Notes: a model not told the origin generated them from the letters alone. Positions 16,655-25,977 are shown, counted from the first letter of the stretch. The stretch is 64,000 nt of DNA from Blautia schinkii DSM 10518 (GCA_000702025.1 JNKJ01000007.1:62001-126000), one strand, 5' to 3'. Numbers and translations: made by a program.

Positions 16655-17539
16655 ATGTCTATAAAGAAATACTCAAAAAGAGAGCGGAGGGAGCATTTTA
16701 CAGCCTATGCCTTTATACTTCCGGATTTTGTGGGACTGATCATATTTGTGATATTACCAATAGTTTATGCGTTTTATATCAGCCTCTTTAAATGGGATTT
16801 AGTGACTGACAAGGTTTTTATAGGGATAGAGAATTACATCCGTATGTTTCACGATAAAAACTGGTGGATGGCCATGCTTCGTACTTTAAAGCTTACTTTG
16901 ATCTATGTGCCGGGGCTTTTCTGTTTTTCGCTTCTCGCGGCGGTTCTTGTGAGCAGGATTAAGTCAAAAGCGGCGTCCTTTATAAAGACCTCTTTTTTAA
17001 TGCCATTTGCGATCACTTCAGTAATTGCGTCTACATTATGGATGTTTCTGTATAATGAGAAAAGAGGCTATCTCAATGCGTTATTGAATATGGCAGGTAT
17101 CAAGGACCAGCCGTTTATCGGTTCCGACAAGCAGGCAATGGGTGCTGTTATTGTGGTGCTGCTTTGGATCAATATTGGATATAATATGATACTGTTTTTG
17201 TCGGCGATCAAGGACATTCCATCAAGCTACCAGGAAGCGGCGACGATTGATGGCGCCAATGGCTGGGAAATATTCCGTTATATTACGTTTCCGCTAATTA
17301 AACAAACAAGCATTTTTATATTGATTACAACGACCATTGCCTCTTTCCAGGTGTTGGATCTGATCATGGTAATGACAAAGGGCGGACCGGCCAAAGCTAC
17401 GGAAGTAGGGGCGCTGTATATTTATGACCGTTCCTTTAATATGATGGAGATGGGGTATGGCTCGGCTCTTTCGGTATTTATGTTTCTGGTGTTACTTGTA
17501 TTTTCCTTTGTACAGATGAAGCTGACACGTGAAGAGTAG
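16655..17539 (+). CDS. Sugar ABC permease (MalF/UgpA type)
   Basis: A 294-residue membrane component with about six helices and the EAA-loop signature QEAATIDGANGWEIFRYIT, which docks to the ATPase. The start is taken as ATG 16655, ten bases after AAAGG; a GTG at 16625 is in frame but lacks a good ribosome site. It forms the importer with the binding protein before it and the permease after it. Confidence 0.92.
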   Translation: MSIKKYSKRERREHFTAYAFILPDFVGLIIFVILPIVYAFYISLFKWDLVTDKVFIGIENYIRMFHDKNWWMAMLRTLKLTLIYVPGLFCFSLLAAVLVSRIKSKAASFIKTSFLMPFAITSVIASTLWMFLYNEKRGYLNALLNMAGIKDQPFIGSDKQAMGAVIVVLLWINIGYNMILFLSAIKDIPSSYQEAATIDGANGWEIFRYITFPLIKQTSIFILITTTIASFQVLDLIMVMTKGGPAKATEVGALYIYDRSFNMMEMGYGSALSVFMFLVLLVFSFVQMKLTREE

Positions 17540-17548
17540 GAGGGGAAC

Positions 17549-18349
17549 ATGAAAAAGCATAGAATATCTGCAATAGGTCTTGTGTTGGTGGGGATACTTT
17601 TTTTATTCCCTATCTACATACTTTTTATGACAAGCTTTAAATCTGTAAGCGAGATATTTGTAGTTTCTCTTTGGCCGCAGAAAGCCACATTGGCAAGTAT
17701 CCAGGGAGCATGGAAGCCGGACTTTGTACGTTCTATCGGCAACTCGCTTTTTGTATCGATTACAGTTACCGTGGTTGCAATGATTCTTCATGCTATGTGT
17801 GGATATGCACTGGCCAGAATGCGGTTTCCCGGAAAGAAAGCTATGTTTTCCACGATTGTCAGTACGCTGATGATACCTACCACAACCATTTTGGTGCCTT
17901 TATTTATGATATGCAAGGCACTGGGGATTACAAATTCGTACAGTGGTCTGATTATCCCTGCATTTTTCAATGCCTATGGTATCTTTTTATTTCATCAGTT
18001 TTACCTGGATTTTCCGGGAGAATTGGAGGAGGCAGCAGAGGTGGAGGGCTGTTCGAAATTAAAGCTTTTCTTTCACATTGTTCTGCCGCTTTCCAAGCCG
18101 ATGATCGTTCCTTTAACCATAGCCTTTTTCCTGGGAACCTGGAATAATTATTTATGGCCGCTGATCGTCAATAAAAAAGCAGAATTTTATACGGTGCAGG
18201 TTTATCTGGCGAATCTGGTTTCCGGTTACGCCACGCCGTGGAATATTCTGATCGCGTCGGCAGCACTTGCGGCAGTGCCGGTATTTATACTCTTTTTGTG
18301 TATGCAGAAACACCTTGTGGATGGTATTAAAGCCACAGGTATCAAATAA
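17549..18349 (+). CDS. Sugar ABC permease (MalG/UgpE type)
   Basis: A 266-residue membrane component with about six helices and the EAA-loop pattern EEAAEVEGCSKLKLFFHIVLP. It starts nine bases after the first permease, behind GGAGGGG. It pairs with the MalF-type subunit for uptake of the operon's oligosaccharide. Confidence 0.92.
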   Translation: MKKHRISAIGLVLVGILFLFPIYILFMTSFKSVSEIFVVSLWPQKATLASIQGAWKPDFVRSIGNSLFVSITVTVVAMILHAMCGYALARMRFPGKKAMFSTIVSTLMIPTTTILVPLFMICKALGITNSYSGLIIPAFFNAYGIFLFHQFYLDFPGELEEAAEVEGCSKLKLFFHIVLPLSKPMIVPLTIAFFLGTWNNYLWPLIVNKKAEFYTVQVYLANLVSGYATPWNILIASAALAAVPVFILFLCMQKHLVDGIKATGIK

Positions 18350-18362
18350 TAGGAGGTCAACT

Positions 18363-19493
18363 ATGTTTGGAGAAAAATTATTCGAAATGCAGCCTGATGT
18401 ACATACCCGCTGGGCCAGCTACGAAAATCCTGCCGGAGAAAAGGGCGCCGGAGGAAAGGCAAGAAACGGAAGAAAGGGAGCAGCCTGGTTTACTCTGGAG
18501 GAAGGAGAGGCTGTAACGTTGGCGCAGGCAGAGGGCACCAGTGGTATGATACGTAGGATATGGATTACCATGAATAACCGCAGCAAGGAAGCTCTGCGGG
18601 GAGTGATTCTTGAGATTTACTGGGATGGAGCCAGGACTCCGGCAGTACATGCACCCATAGGAGACTTCTTCTGCCATGGGATAGGGCGCATGGCCGTTGT
18701 CAAGAATGCTCTGTTCTCAAGCCCTGAGGGAAGGAACTTTAACTGCTTCATACCTATGCCTTTCCGCAGTGGGATGAAGGTAGTGGTAAAAAATGAGAGC
18801 GGGCAGCAGGTGAAGCATTTCTATTATGATGTAGATTATACATTGGGGGATGCTGTGGATGAGAAGACCATGTATTTTCACTGCTGGTTCAACAGGGAAA
18901 ATCCGACAACTATGAAAAAGGACTTTGAACTGCTCCCCTATCTGCAGGGCAGTGGCCGTTATCTGGGAGTAAATCTGGGGATTCGCTGTGACACAGACAG
19001 ATATTTCCAGACCTGGTGGGGTGAAGGTGAGGTTAAGGTGTATCTTGACGGAGACAAAGAGTATCCGACTTTGTGCGGGACAGGTGTGGAGGATTATGTA
19101 GCGACAGCCTGGGGGCAGGATTATTACTATGATCTCTATCATGGCAGTCAGATATATGATACAGAAAACATGGAGATTGGTTGTTACCGGCTGCATATAC
19201 CGGACCCTATATTCTTTCACGAAAATATCAGAGTGACGATTCAGCAGATTGGTGGAATTGATACGGATGATGAACTGAATAAAGCAAAATTTCATTTTAA
19301 TGAGATTACGAAGGGATACCGGTATACTTCTGTAAATGGCGGAAAAATAGATTTCCCGAAGATTGACGGTACGAATGTGCTGCCGGAGCTTTTCGAGCGG
19401 GAAGATGACTGGTCCTGCTGTACCTATTTTTATTATGACAGAGCAGAGAATGATCTGCCGGTACTTGAGACAGAAAAATATATGATTGAATAG
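18363..19493 (+). CDS. GH172 (DUF2961) family glycosidase, copy 2
   Basis: A 376-residue paralogue of the first gene of the operon. It shares the block KEYPTLCGTGVEDYV with Glu243 at the conserved acidic position, and the segments AWGQDYYYDLYHGS and TWWGEGEVKVYLDGD. The start is ATG 18363, just behind TAGGAGG; the frame is open upstream into the permease gene, but that part is a shadow. It lacks the Lys/Glu-rich tail of copy 1. There is no signal peptide. Two diverged GH172 enzymes in one operon suggest two different furanoside linkages in the imported oligosaccharide, or a two-subunit assembly; both are inferences. Confidence 0.85.
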   Translation: MFGEKLFEMQPDVHTRWASYENPAGEKGAGGKARNGRKGAAWFTLEEGEAVTLAQAEGTSGMIRRIWITMNNRSKEALRGVILEIYWDGARTPAVHAPIGDFFCHGIGRMAVVKNALFSSPEGRNFNCFIPMPFRSGMKVVVKNESGQQVKHFYYDVDYTLGDAVDEKTMYFHCWFNRENPTTMKKDFELLPYLQGSGRYLGVNLGIRCDTDRYFQTWWGEGEVKVYLDGDKEYPTLCGTGVEDYVATAWGQDYYYDLYHGSQIYDTENMEIGCYRLHIPDPIFFHENIRVTIQQIGGIDTDDELNKAKFHFNEITKGYRYTSVNGGKIDFPKIDGTNVLPELFEREDDWSCCTYFYYDRAENDLPVLETEKYMIE

Positions 19494-19504
19494 GATGTGG
19501 CGGC

Positions 19505-22192
19505 ATGAAGGAAAAGTCTTGGAGGGGGAAGTATGAAGGCCTCAAGATACCGGTCCAGTATGGCGAAATTCCCACCAATATGGAGATTGACTGTGACGGG
19601 AAGCATGTATATAAACAATGTATCAGCCTCTCAAAAACAAGGATTGACGAATGGAAAATCATACTGCTTCCCCGGTGCCGGGAGTTTGCAGTAAGAGCAG
19701 ATATAAAAGATAATCAGTTAGAGCTTATCGAACCTTGCAGGTCAGTGGCAGCGTCGTATGAGCAGGCATATGAAAAGGAGCAGCAGGTGTACCATTTCCA
19801 GGCCCGGGAAAAGCTTGGCAGGTTGTGGAGTGTGAGTGAGCAGGATGGAATGTGGAGGCTTATTTTCAGACAGAAAGGGAATTATGGAGACAGATGGCTC
19901 CAGATAGCCAGTGACAGTCTCCTGGCATGGAGCGCCGCCGAGGTACTTAAAGAAACTGAATGCAATGTAAAGCCCCTTTGTACAGATAAGATTAAGGGCG
20001 ATATCAGGGATTTCAGCGTGTATGAACTGGGAGATAGAAAAATAATATTTGCCGTTGGTGAAAAGGATCTTTCCATTCCTTTAAAAATAGTATCAAAGGT
20101 TGAGCCTGCAGTAAATATGGAGAAACTTAGAACTTGGAAACGTGATTGGATGAACCTGGAGGCAGCAAATTACTTCAAAGCAGACCTGCGTTTCCGTATT
20201 GCACCCTCCAACTGGCCGAATATTAGGATTTTGCCTGCAGAAGGAAAAACAGATGATATCTGGGCGGAGGCCCATGAGTTTCACCTGAAAATGAAAGTGG
20301 GCATGGCCAAACAGATAAGGTTACAAATATGCGGAATTACTCTTAGTTGGAGCAGAGATATATTTGCGTTTATCAGCGGCCCATATAAGCTTGAATGTCC
20401 GCCAAGGGATGGCATTATTTCCATAGATGGATATATTGATAAGGACTGCGGGGAAATATTCAGCGGGGGAGAAATGCTTTTTCTCCATAAATCAAATGAC
20501 AATAAGGCGGCAGCCGTTGATAATGTGAGTGGAAATTTGGATAAGTGTAAGCTTGATAGCTGTCAGCAGAATACTGTCACTATAACCTCCGAAGGTGACG
20601 CTGTCATACTGGAAGAGCTTACAGTATTTGGTCTTAGGAAGCTGAAGTATGAACGGGAGACACAGAATCGGCTTCAGGAAATGCTGCCTGGTAAAGTTTT
20701 ATTTCAAGATAAGCACTTTTGTGTTTATGATAACCGCGTGTCTGATGAGTATTATGGAAAACCGGACGCCTATGTTCCTGACAGTAATACGGTTATTTCC
20801 CTTGTGAGAGCGGTGGAAGAATTCCGTTGGCGGGATACGAAGTGGGGGGATATGGTACGCGTACTTAACCGGGATGAAATTTGGCATCCAGGGTACGCGA
20901 TCAATAAATATCCGCAGCTTAAGACAGGTATACAGGTAGTTGATGCGGCCTATAACTTGGCGCTGGATACTTTCCGTATCTGCGAAAGCAAGGATTATGC
21001 ATTGTCCGGGCAAGAGGAAATGTGGTCCGCAGGAGCGTTTCAGGGAAAAGGACAGGGATTTGGAGTCTGGATGCGGGATACAGCACACATTGCTCTCCGC
21101 TGTGGGAATCTGATTGATCCGGAAACTGCGAGAAGGACGCTGTTATACACGACCGGTAATGGATTTGACAATGGATGTGACGGGGCTTGTATGTCGATTG
21201 TCGGACTTTGGGACTATTATCTTGCCACAGATGATATTACGGCAGTTTATGAAGCCTGGCCGAAGCTGCTTGAGAATATAGAACAAATTGATACTCAATA
21301 CTGCACAGAACTTAGCTTGGTACATGCACCGCAGTCTACCTCCAACGATGCGTTCGAAGAACCGGAGGGAGGCGGATTTTGTCTGGGCACCGAGGTATAT
21401 GATATGAAGGCTTATGAGGCTATGGCATATCTGGGGAAGGAAATCAAATTTAACAGCAGCATGGTGGAGCAGTGGGCAGCACGGGGCGCTAAAATCAGAG
21501 AACAAATCGGCGCCCTCTACTGGAATGAAGAGTTTGGCTATTTTACCAGCGGACCAAAAGGCAGCGAAGCGTATGAAAACGGATATTGGGAAACCTCGGG
21601 AGAGGAGTGCGTACTTTGGGACAAATTCTCTATAGCTGATAAAAAGCAGAAGAAAGAGATACTTGAGCAGATGGAGCATGTCGCAATGTGTGAGTACGGT
21701 GTGGTACTGTTTCCCTACAGGAAAGAGCAGAACCACTTTTGCGGCGCTGTCTGGGGTGTTTGGCAGGCAGGGATTGCCGCGGCTGCGTCAGAGGCAGGAA
21801 GGGAGGATATCCTTTATAAGCTGTTGTATCAGCAGATTAGAATCTGCATTATGAATAAGACTTTTTACGAGGTCATAGATGCCGGGAACGGTACAGCCTG
21901 GCGCTGGCCGGCGCAGCTCTGGCATGCTGCCGGTTTTATATCTATTATTTATTATGGTGTTCTGGGTATTAGTTATGATGAGCAGGGAATGAGGATCAGG
22001 CCTTTAATCGCAAAGGAATGGGCGGGGATGCGTATCTATGGCTTTCGCTATGGCCGGGCAGAATTTGATATAATTTCGGAAGGTTACGGCAAGCTTGAGG
22101 AGATGCTTATGGATAATGACAGCATAGAATTTATTCCGAAAGGTATCACTGGTAAGCACTGTATCAGACTTAGATTAAATAAGGAAGATTAA
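19505..22192 (+). CDS. Large (alpha/alpha)6-barrel glycosidase-like protein
   Basis: 895 residues with no signal peptide. The N-terminal 380 or so residues look beta-rich. The C-terminal half (about residues 400-860) has the spacing of a six-hairpin glycosidase: WHPGYAINKYPQL, GFGVWMRDTAHIALR (an acidic W-x-R-D motif as in GH15/63/94-like folds), NGFDNGCDGACMS, EPEGGGFCLGTEVYDMKAYEAM and YWNEEFGYF. I cannot place it in a single GH family by eye. Its position in the GH172 operon indicates that it removes another sugar from the same imported oligosaccharide. The start is ATG 19505. The last codons precede the promoter of the LacI gene. Confidence 0.7.
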   Translation: MKEKSWRGKYEGLKIPVQYGEIPTNMEIDCDGKHVYKQCISLSKTRIDEWKIILLPRCREFAVRADIKDNQLELIEPCRSVAASYEQAYEKEQQVYHFQAREKLGRLWSVSEQDGMWRLIFRQKGNYGDRWLQIASDSLLAWSAAEVLKETECNVKPLCTDKIKGDIRDFSVYELGDRKIIFAVGEKDLSIPLKIVSKVEPAVNMEKLRTWKRDWMNLEAANYFKADLRFRIAPSNWPNIRILPAEGKTDDIWAEAHEFHLKMKVGMAKQIRLQICGITLSWSRDIFAFISGPYKLECPPRDGIISIDGYIDKDCGEIFSGGEMLFLHKSNDNKAAAVDNVSGNLDKCKLDSCQQNTVTITSEGDAVILEELTVFGLRKLKYERETQNRLQEMLPGKVLFQDKHFCVYDNRVSDEYYGKPDAYVPDSNTVISLVRAVEEFRWRDTKWGDMVRVLNRDEIWHPGYAINKYPQLKTGIQVVDAAYNLALDTFRICESKDYALSGQEEMWSAGAFQGKGQGFGVWMRDTAHIALRCGNLIDPETARRTLLYTTGNGFDNGCDGACMSIVGLWDYYLATDDITAVYEAWPKLLENIEQIDTQYCTELSLVHAPQSTSNDAFEEPEGGGFCLGTEVYDMKAYEAMAYLGKEIKFNSSMVEQWAARGAKIREQIGALYWNEEFGYFTSGPKGSEAYENGYWETSGEECVLWDKFSIADKKQKKEILEQMEHVAMCEYGVVLFPYRKEQNHFCGAVWGVWQAGIAAAASEAGREDILYKLLYQQIRICIMNKTFYEVIDAGNGTAWRWPAQLWHAAGFISIIYYGVLGISYDEQGMRIRPLIAKEWAGMRIYGFRYGRAEFDIISEGYGKLEEMLMDNDSIEFIPKGITGKHCIRLRLNKED

Positions 22193-22203
22193 TCCAAAAA
22201 TCA

Positions 22204-22232
22204 TTGTTCGATTTTAGTCTGCGTGATATAGT
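22204..22232 (+). promoter_or_regulatory. Promoter of the first LacI gene
   Basis: TTGTTC (22204-22209), 17-bp spacer, TATAGT (22227-22232). I see no copy of the upstream AACGTTTGCGCAAACGTT operator here, so autoregulation is not indicated. Confidence 0.6.
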
Positions 22233-22272
22233 TAGAATAATAAACAAAAGCAGAGAAGAGAGTGTGTAGGTG

Positions 22273-23295
22273 ATGGCAAATATCAAAGATGTTGCAAAAA
22301 TGGCAAATGTATCAATATCAACGGTATCGCATGTAATTAATGGAACACGTTTCGTCTCAGAGGAAGCGACTCATAAAGTGAAAGAAGCAATGGAAAACCT
22401 TAACTATGTTCCTAATGTAGCTGCATTCTCCCTTAGAACAAAAAGATCTAAGAATATTGGAGTGGTCATTCCGATTACTGCAGACGAGACATCCAATGTA
22501 TTTTTTATGCAGGTGATGCAGGGAATTGAGACGGTGTTGAAAAAAAACGGATATTTTCTTGTTCTAAGTAATTCCCGGGAAGATATTGCGTGTGAAGAGG
22601 AAGAAATAAAAAACCTCCTTAAACGCCAGGTGGATGGGTTGATCATTGCCAGCGCCCGGGGAGATCATGGTTTCGTACGTGAGCTGCTGGAGGATAAAGA
22701 ATACGTATTTGTTGACCGTGTTCCGGAAGGACTGCCTGATGTGGACTGCGTGATTAGTGACGGGGAGGGTGGCAGCTATGATGCAGTGAGCTATCTGATT
22801 GGGCTTGGTCATCGTAAGATTGGTGTTCTTTGCGATATCATCGGGGAATATCCCAATTCAGATTTGCGCTATCAGGGTTACAGAAGGGCATTGGAGGAAA
22901 ATGGTATCCTATTTTGTGAACAATATGTGCAGCAATGCCGTTCCAGCATTGAAAGCGGCTATGCGGGAACCCGGAAAATCATGGAGGAGACGGATATCAC
23001 AGCTCTTTATGTGGTGAGCAATGTGAATGCCATGGGCGCACTTGAGTATTTTCGTGAAGCAGGTATACGTGTGCCGGATGACATTAGTCTCGTGATTTAT
23101 GATGATTATAGCTGGACAAAGATATTTCAGCCCCCTATTACTGTTATCCGCCAGGAAGCTTTCGAGATGGGCTGCAAGAGTGCGGAGTTGCTTTTAAGAC
23201 GTATGGCAGAACAGGGAGCGGCGGATAAGCCGGAGTTTATACGAATGAAAACAGCTTTGATTGAGAGAAAGTCATGTAATCCAGTACATAATTAA
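22273..23295 (+). CDS. LacI-family regulator (LacI-1) of the GH172 operon
   Basis: A 340-residue repressor. The N-terminal helix-turn-helix and hinge helix are clear (NIKDVAKMANVSISTVSHVING, then NYVPNVAA), followed by a periplasmic-binding-protein-like sugar domain. ATG 22273 is preferred over the GTG at 22270 because it gives the canonical family start MANIKDVA. Its place at the end of the GH172 operon and the perfect palindrome at the operon promoter make it the likely local repressor. The inducer is probably a sugar released from the imported substrate. Confidence 0.9.
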   Translation: MANIKDVAKMANVSISTVSHVINGTRFVSEEATHKVKEAMENLNYVPNVAAFSLRTKRSKNIGVVIPITADETSNVFFMQVMQGIETVLKKNGYFLVLSNSREDIACEEEEIKNLLKRQVDGLIIASARGDHGFVRELLEDKEYVFVDRVPEGLPDVDCVISDGEGGSYDAVSYLIGLGHRKIGVLCDIIGEYPNSDLRYQGYRRALEENGILFCEQYVQQCRSSIESGYAGTRKIMEETDITALYVVSNVNAMGALEYFREAGIRVPDDISLVIYDDYSWTKIFQPPITVIRQEAFEMGCKSAELLLRRMAEQGAADKPEFIRMKTALIERKSCNPVHN

Positions 23296-23309
23296 GATTG
23301 AGAATGTAA

Positions 23310-23353
23310 TAGTGGCTGCAGCATCAGTTCAAATTCTGATGCGGCAGCCACTA
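23310..23353 (+). terminator. Strong hairpin ending the LacI-1 transcript
   Basis: An 18-bp stem with one mismatch (TAGTGGCTGC...GCAGCCACTA) around an 8-base loop. The following T content is weak. Confidence 0.7.
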
Positions 23354-23414
23354 TGCTTTATTTATAGCTATCGCCTACCGAAAAACATTTTCTTTAACAA
23401 GTATGTGTGGGCGC

Positions 23415-23443
23415 TTGCGAATGAATTTGCTATTTGATACAAT
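23415..23443 (+). promoter_or_regulatory. Promoter of the class II aldolase gene
   Basis: TTGCGA (23415-23420), 17-bp spacer, TACAAT (23438-23443). The leader to the ATG is about 150 bases, and I see no convincing riboswitch in it. Confidence 0.6.
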
Positions 23444-23603
23444 GTGAATAATGACTTCATAATAAGTGATACGACAGAAGAAACGGAAAACGTACAGAGC
23501 TGAACATTACACAGTGCTCTGAAAAGCTTTGATGAGCTGAGTGTGAAGATGAAAGCCGGATGGAAAAAATATGATTAAATATGATGAGGAGGCGTGAATA
23601 TAT

Positions 23604-24554
23604 ATGCTGGTAAATATGAATCAGGTACTTCTTCCAGCCAGGAAGGGGAAATATGCAGTTGGGCTGTTTAATGCAGTTAATCTAGAGCTTGCCAGAGGAA
23701 TCATAGCCGCAGCAGAAAGTACGCAGTCACCTGTTATTATGGGGACGGCGGAAGTGTTGCTGCCATATGGACCATTAGAAGAGGTATCCTACTATTTGAT
23801 ACCTATGGCAAAAAAGGCCAGTGTTCCGGTGGTTGTTCATCTTGATCACGGACTAAATAAAGAAACGTGTATGAAAGCATTGGACTTAGGGTTTTCATCT
23901 ATTATGTATGACTGTTCCACGGATTCTTATGAGGAAAACGTGAAGAAGGTAAAAGAAATGGCCAATATTGCTCATTCCTACGGCGCTACGATTGAGGGAG
24001 AGCTGGGACATGTAGGTGATAACGAGGGCTCGGCAGAAGGAAGTTCCCATTTAGATGATATGTCCAAATTCTACACAGATCCTAAAATGGCAAAGGACTT
24101 TGTAGAAAAGACGGGGGTGGATGCTCTTGCCGTTGCTGTTGGAACAGCTCACGGAGCATACAAACTTCCGCCGAAATTAGATTTTGAACGAATTCGCACA
24201 ATCGCAAATACAATAGATATTCCGTTGGTGCTTCATGGGGGGTCTGGCCTCACAGATCAAGATTTCGCCAGAGCTATCCGGGAAGGTATCAGTAAAGTGA
24301 ATATTTTTACGGATATAAATGTTGCGGCGGTAGAAGCGGAATTCAGAAAGTTTGAGTATATGAGCAAAGGAATCATCGACCTGATACCTGCAGCAGTGGA
24401 GGCTGTAAAACAAGAGACCATGAAGAAGATGAAGTTATTTTCGAGTGTGGGTAAAGCTTCGGCGGTAGCATATCCGGAGCTGTCAGGAATAGACATTCAT
24501 CAGGTGGTGGAGATGGTTGTCGCGGAAATCAAGAAGAATGAGCTGCATAGGTGA
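23604..24554 (+). CDS. Class II (zinc) fructose/tagatose-bisphosphate-type aldolase
   Basis: A 316-residue class II aldolase that splits a ketose phosphate into DHAP and an aldehyde. Catalytic Asp81 and zinc ligand His82 are in VVHLDHG, with the metal ligands Glu133 region (EGELGHVG), His183 (GTAHGAYK) and His211 (LVLHGGSG), and the phosphate loop KVNIFTDINVA. About 30 residues longer than typical Fba at the C-terminus. It is transcribed alone and followed by a second LacI gene. The sugar could be fructose-, tagatose- or another ketose (bis)phosphate. An Ald2-like role in the methylthioribose pathway encoded 20 kb away is conceivable but unproven. Confidence 0.88.
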   Translation: MLVNMNQVLLPARKGKYAVGLFNAVNLELARGIIAAAESTQSPVIMGTAEVLLPYGPLEEVSYYLIPMAKKASVPVVVHLDHGLNKETCMKALDLGFSSIMYDCSTDSYEENVKKVKEMANIAHSYGATIEGELGHVGDNEGSAEGSSHLDDMSKFYTDPKMAKDFVEKTGVDALAVAVGTAHGAYKLPPKLDFERIRTIANTIDIPLVLHGGSGLTDQDFARAIREGISKVNIFTDINVAAVEAEFRKFEYMSKGIIDLIPAAVEAVKQETMKKMKLFSSVGKASAVAYPELSGIDIHQVVEMVVAEIKKNELHR

Positions 24555-24587
24555 GTGGCAATTTAATACACGGTTACGTAAATACAA

Positions 24588-24622
24588 GGGGCGGTCTGAG
24601 AAGAATTCTTCAGGACTGCCTC
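24588..24622 (+). terminator. Probable terminator after the aldolase gene
   Basis: Outer stem GGGGCGGTC/GACTGCCTC with G-U pairs, inner GAAGAATTCTTC. The T tract is poor. Confidence 0.5.
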
Positions 24623-24702
24623 TTGCGTTTACATATAAAAAGATTTATCACCAAGAATCCCCACCAACTATTGTGCATAATGCATAAAAATAAACAGTAT
24701 CA

Positions 24703-24745
24703 TTGACAGAATATTGTCATCATGATACAATTAAAACGATTTAAC
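24703..24745 (+). promoter_or_regulatory. Promoter and auto-operator of the second LacI gene
   Basis: TTGACA (24703-24708), 17-bp spacer, TACAAT (24726-24731). TTAAAACGATTTAAC (24731-24745) starts at the last base of the -10 box. It differs by one base from the perfect TTAAAACGTTTTAAC sites at 25850 and 25930, which supports autorepression. Confidence 0.8.
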
Positions 24746-24758
24746 GAAAGGGTTAAGG

Positions 24759-25784
24759 ATGAAAAAAAAGAGAAACTACCGTGCAACGATGAAGGATGTG
24801 GCGACCAGGGCCGGTGTGACGATCGGAACAGTTTCCCATGTGATCAATCATACGGCACCCATTTCCGATGAAACTACAAAGCGAGTATTGGAAGCCATTT
24901 CGGAACTGCATTATGTGCCAAATACCATGGCCAGGAATATGCGCTCCAAGACAAACCACAGAGTGGGGCTGATGATTCCTAACCTGAACAATAACTATCA
25001 TGCCCGGATAGCAAGTACCTTTGTTGATCTGGCGGACCGTAATCAGTATATCGTATACATTATGGGATACGAGTATTCGCTGGAGCGTGAGCTGAAGGAG
25101 CTGCAGAGTCTCATGGCTTATAATGTGGGGACGATTGTGATTGTTAACGGCTGCGGGGAGGAGGACTATATCCGTGAGCTGGTGGACAGGGGCGTTGATG
25201 TAATTCTTGCTGACCGTCACGCAGACATGGAGGGAGTCTCCTACGTAGAGTTTGAGAACCGCAGTATATACCGCCAGACAGTACATATGCTGAAGGAGAA
25301 GGGATACCGTTCGATTGGATTTATCTCTGAGCCGTTGGTGCTGACGAACCTACAGGACCGTTTTGAGGGGTACCGGGAGGGGCTGCTGGAGAATGGTTAT
25401 GAGTTTAGAGAGGATCATATCTTTATCTCCGAGCGTCTGTGTCTTGATAATACCAGAAATGGTTATCTGTATATGAAGGAACTACTGGAACAGCGAAAGC
25501 GGGAGGAGCTGCCGGATGCATTTATAATGACTTCTGATCTCCTGGCTATCGGTGTATTGCGAGCAGTCATAGAGGCCGGATATCAGGTGCCCAGGGACTT
25601 CGGGCTTATAGGCTGTGATAATCTGCAGATTTCGGGCTATATGCAGCCGCGGCTGACTACGATCATGCAGGACCGGGAACAGCTGTGCCATGAATTGTGG
25701 AATATGATTCTGGCGAAGGATCATGGGGAAAAAGTCGATAATATTGTTTTGCCGCAGAGCTTAGTGATTAGGGAATCTTGTTAA
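24759..25784 (+). CDS. LacI-family regulator (LacI-2) of the second importer
   Basis: A 341-residue repressor with an N-terminal helix-turn-helix (MKDVATRAGVTIGTVSHVIN) and hinge (HYVPNTMARNM), followed by a sugar-binding core. The start is ATG 24759. Three near-identical TTAAAACG(T/A)TTTAAC sites, one in its own promoter and two in front of the importer operon at 25978, mark it as repressor of itself and of that operon. The ligand is unknown but is probably the importer's sugar or its phosphate. Confidence 0.9.
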   Translation: MKKKRNYRATMKDVATRAGVTIGTVSHVINHTAPISDETTKRVLEAISELHYVPNTMARNMRSKTNHRVGLMIPNLNNNYHARIASTFVDLADRNQYIVYIMGYEYSLERELKELQSLMAYNVGTIVIVNGCGEEDYIRELVDRGVDVILADRHADMEGVSYVEFENRSIYRQTVHMLKEKGYRSIGFISEPLVLTNLQDRFEGYREGLLENGYEFREDHIFISERLCLDNTRNGYLYMKELLEQRKREELPDAFIMTSDLLAIGVLRAVIEAGYQVPRDFGLIGCDNLQISGYMQPRLTTIMQDREQLCHELWNMILAKDHGEKVDNIVLPQSLVIRESC

Positions 25785-25849
25785 AAAAGAAAAATGCTTT
25801 TTATTGATGGTATTGTCTGCGTAAGCAGGCATATCCATTTACTATGTTA

Positions 25850-25944
25850 TTAAAACGTTTTAACTATTAAAATCTAATATTAGCCGTGCTTAAAAAATAA
25901 AAAAACAGGAGGTGATTTTGACCATATCGTTAAAACGTTTTAAC
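25850..25944 (+). promoter_or_regulatory. Pair of LacI-2 operators, 80 bp apart
   Basis: TTAAAACGTTTTAA at 25850-25863 and GTTAAAACGTTTTAAC at 25929-25944, both perfect palindromes with centres 80 bp apart (about eight helical turns), which suits repression by looping. I could not find a convincing -35/-10 pair in this stretch. Confidence 0.85.
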
Positions 25945-25965
25945 TATAAAATAAGCGTGTATTAG
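25918..25965 (+). CDS. Candidate 15-codon leader peptide containing an operator
   Basis: AGGAGGTGA (25907-25915), an extended perfect ribosome site, precedes TTG 25918. The frame encodes MTISLKRFNYKISVY and ends at TAG 25963-25965, overlapping the AGGAGG of the binding-protein gene. The second LacI-2 operator lies inside the frame. It may be a translated leader that couples ribosome flow to the downstream gene, or the ribosome site may be a relic. No homologue is known to me. Confidence 0.35.
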   Translation: MTISLKRFNYKISVY

Positions 25966-25977
25966 GAGGAAAAAGGT

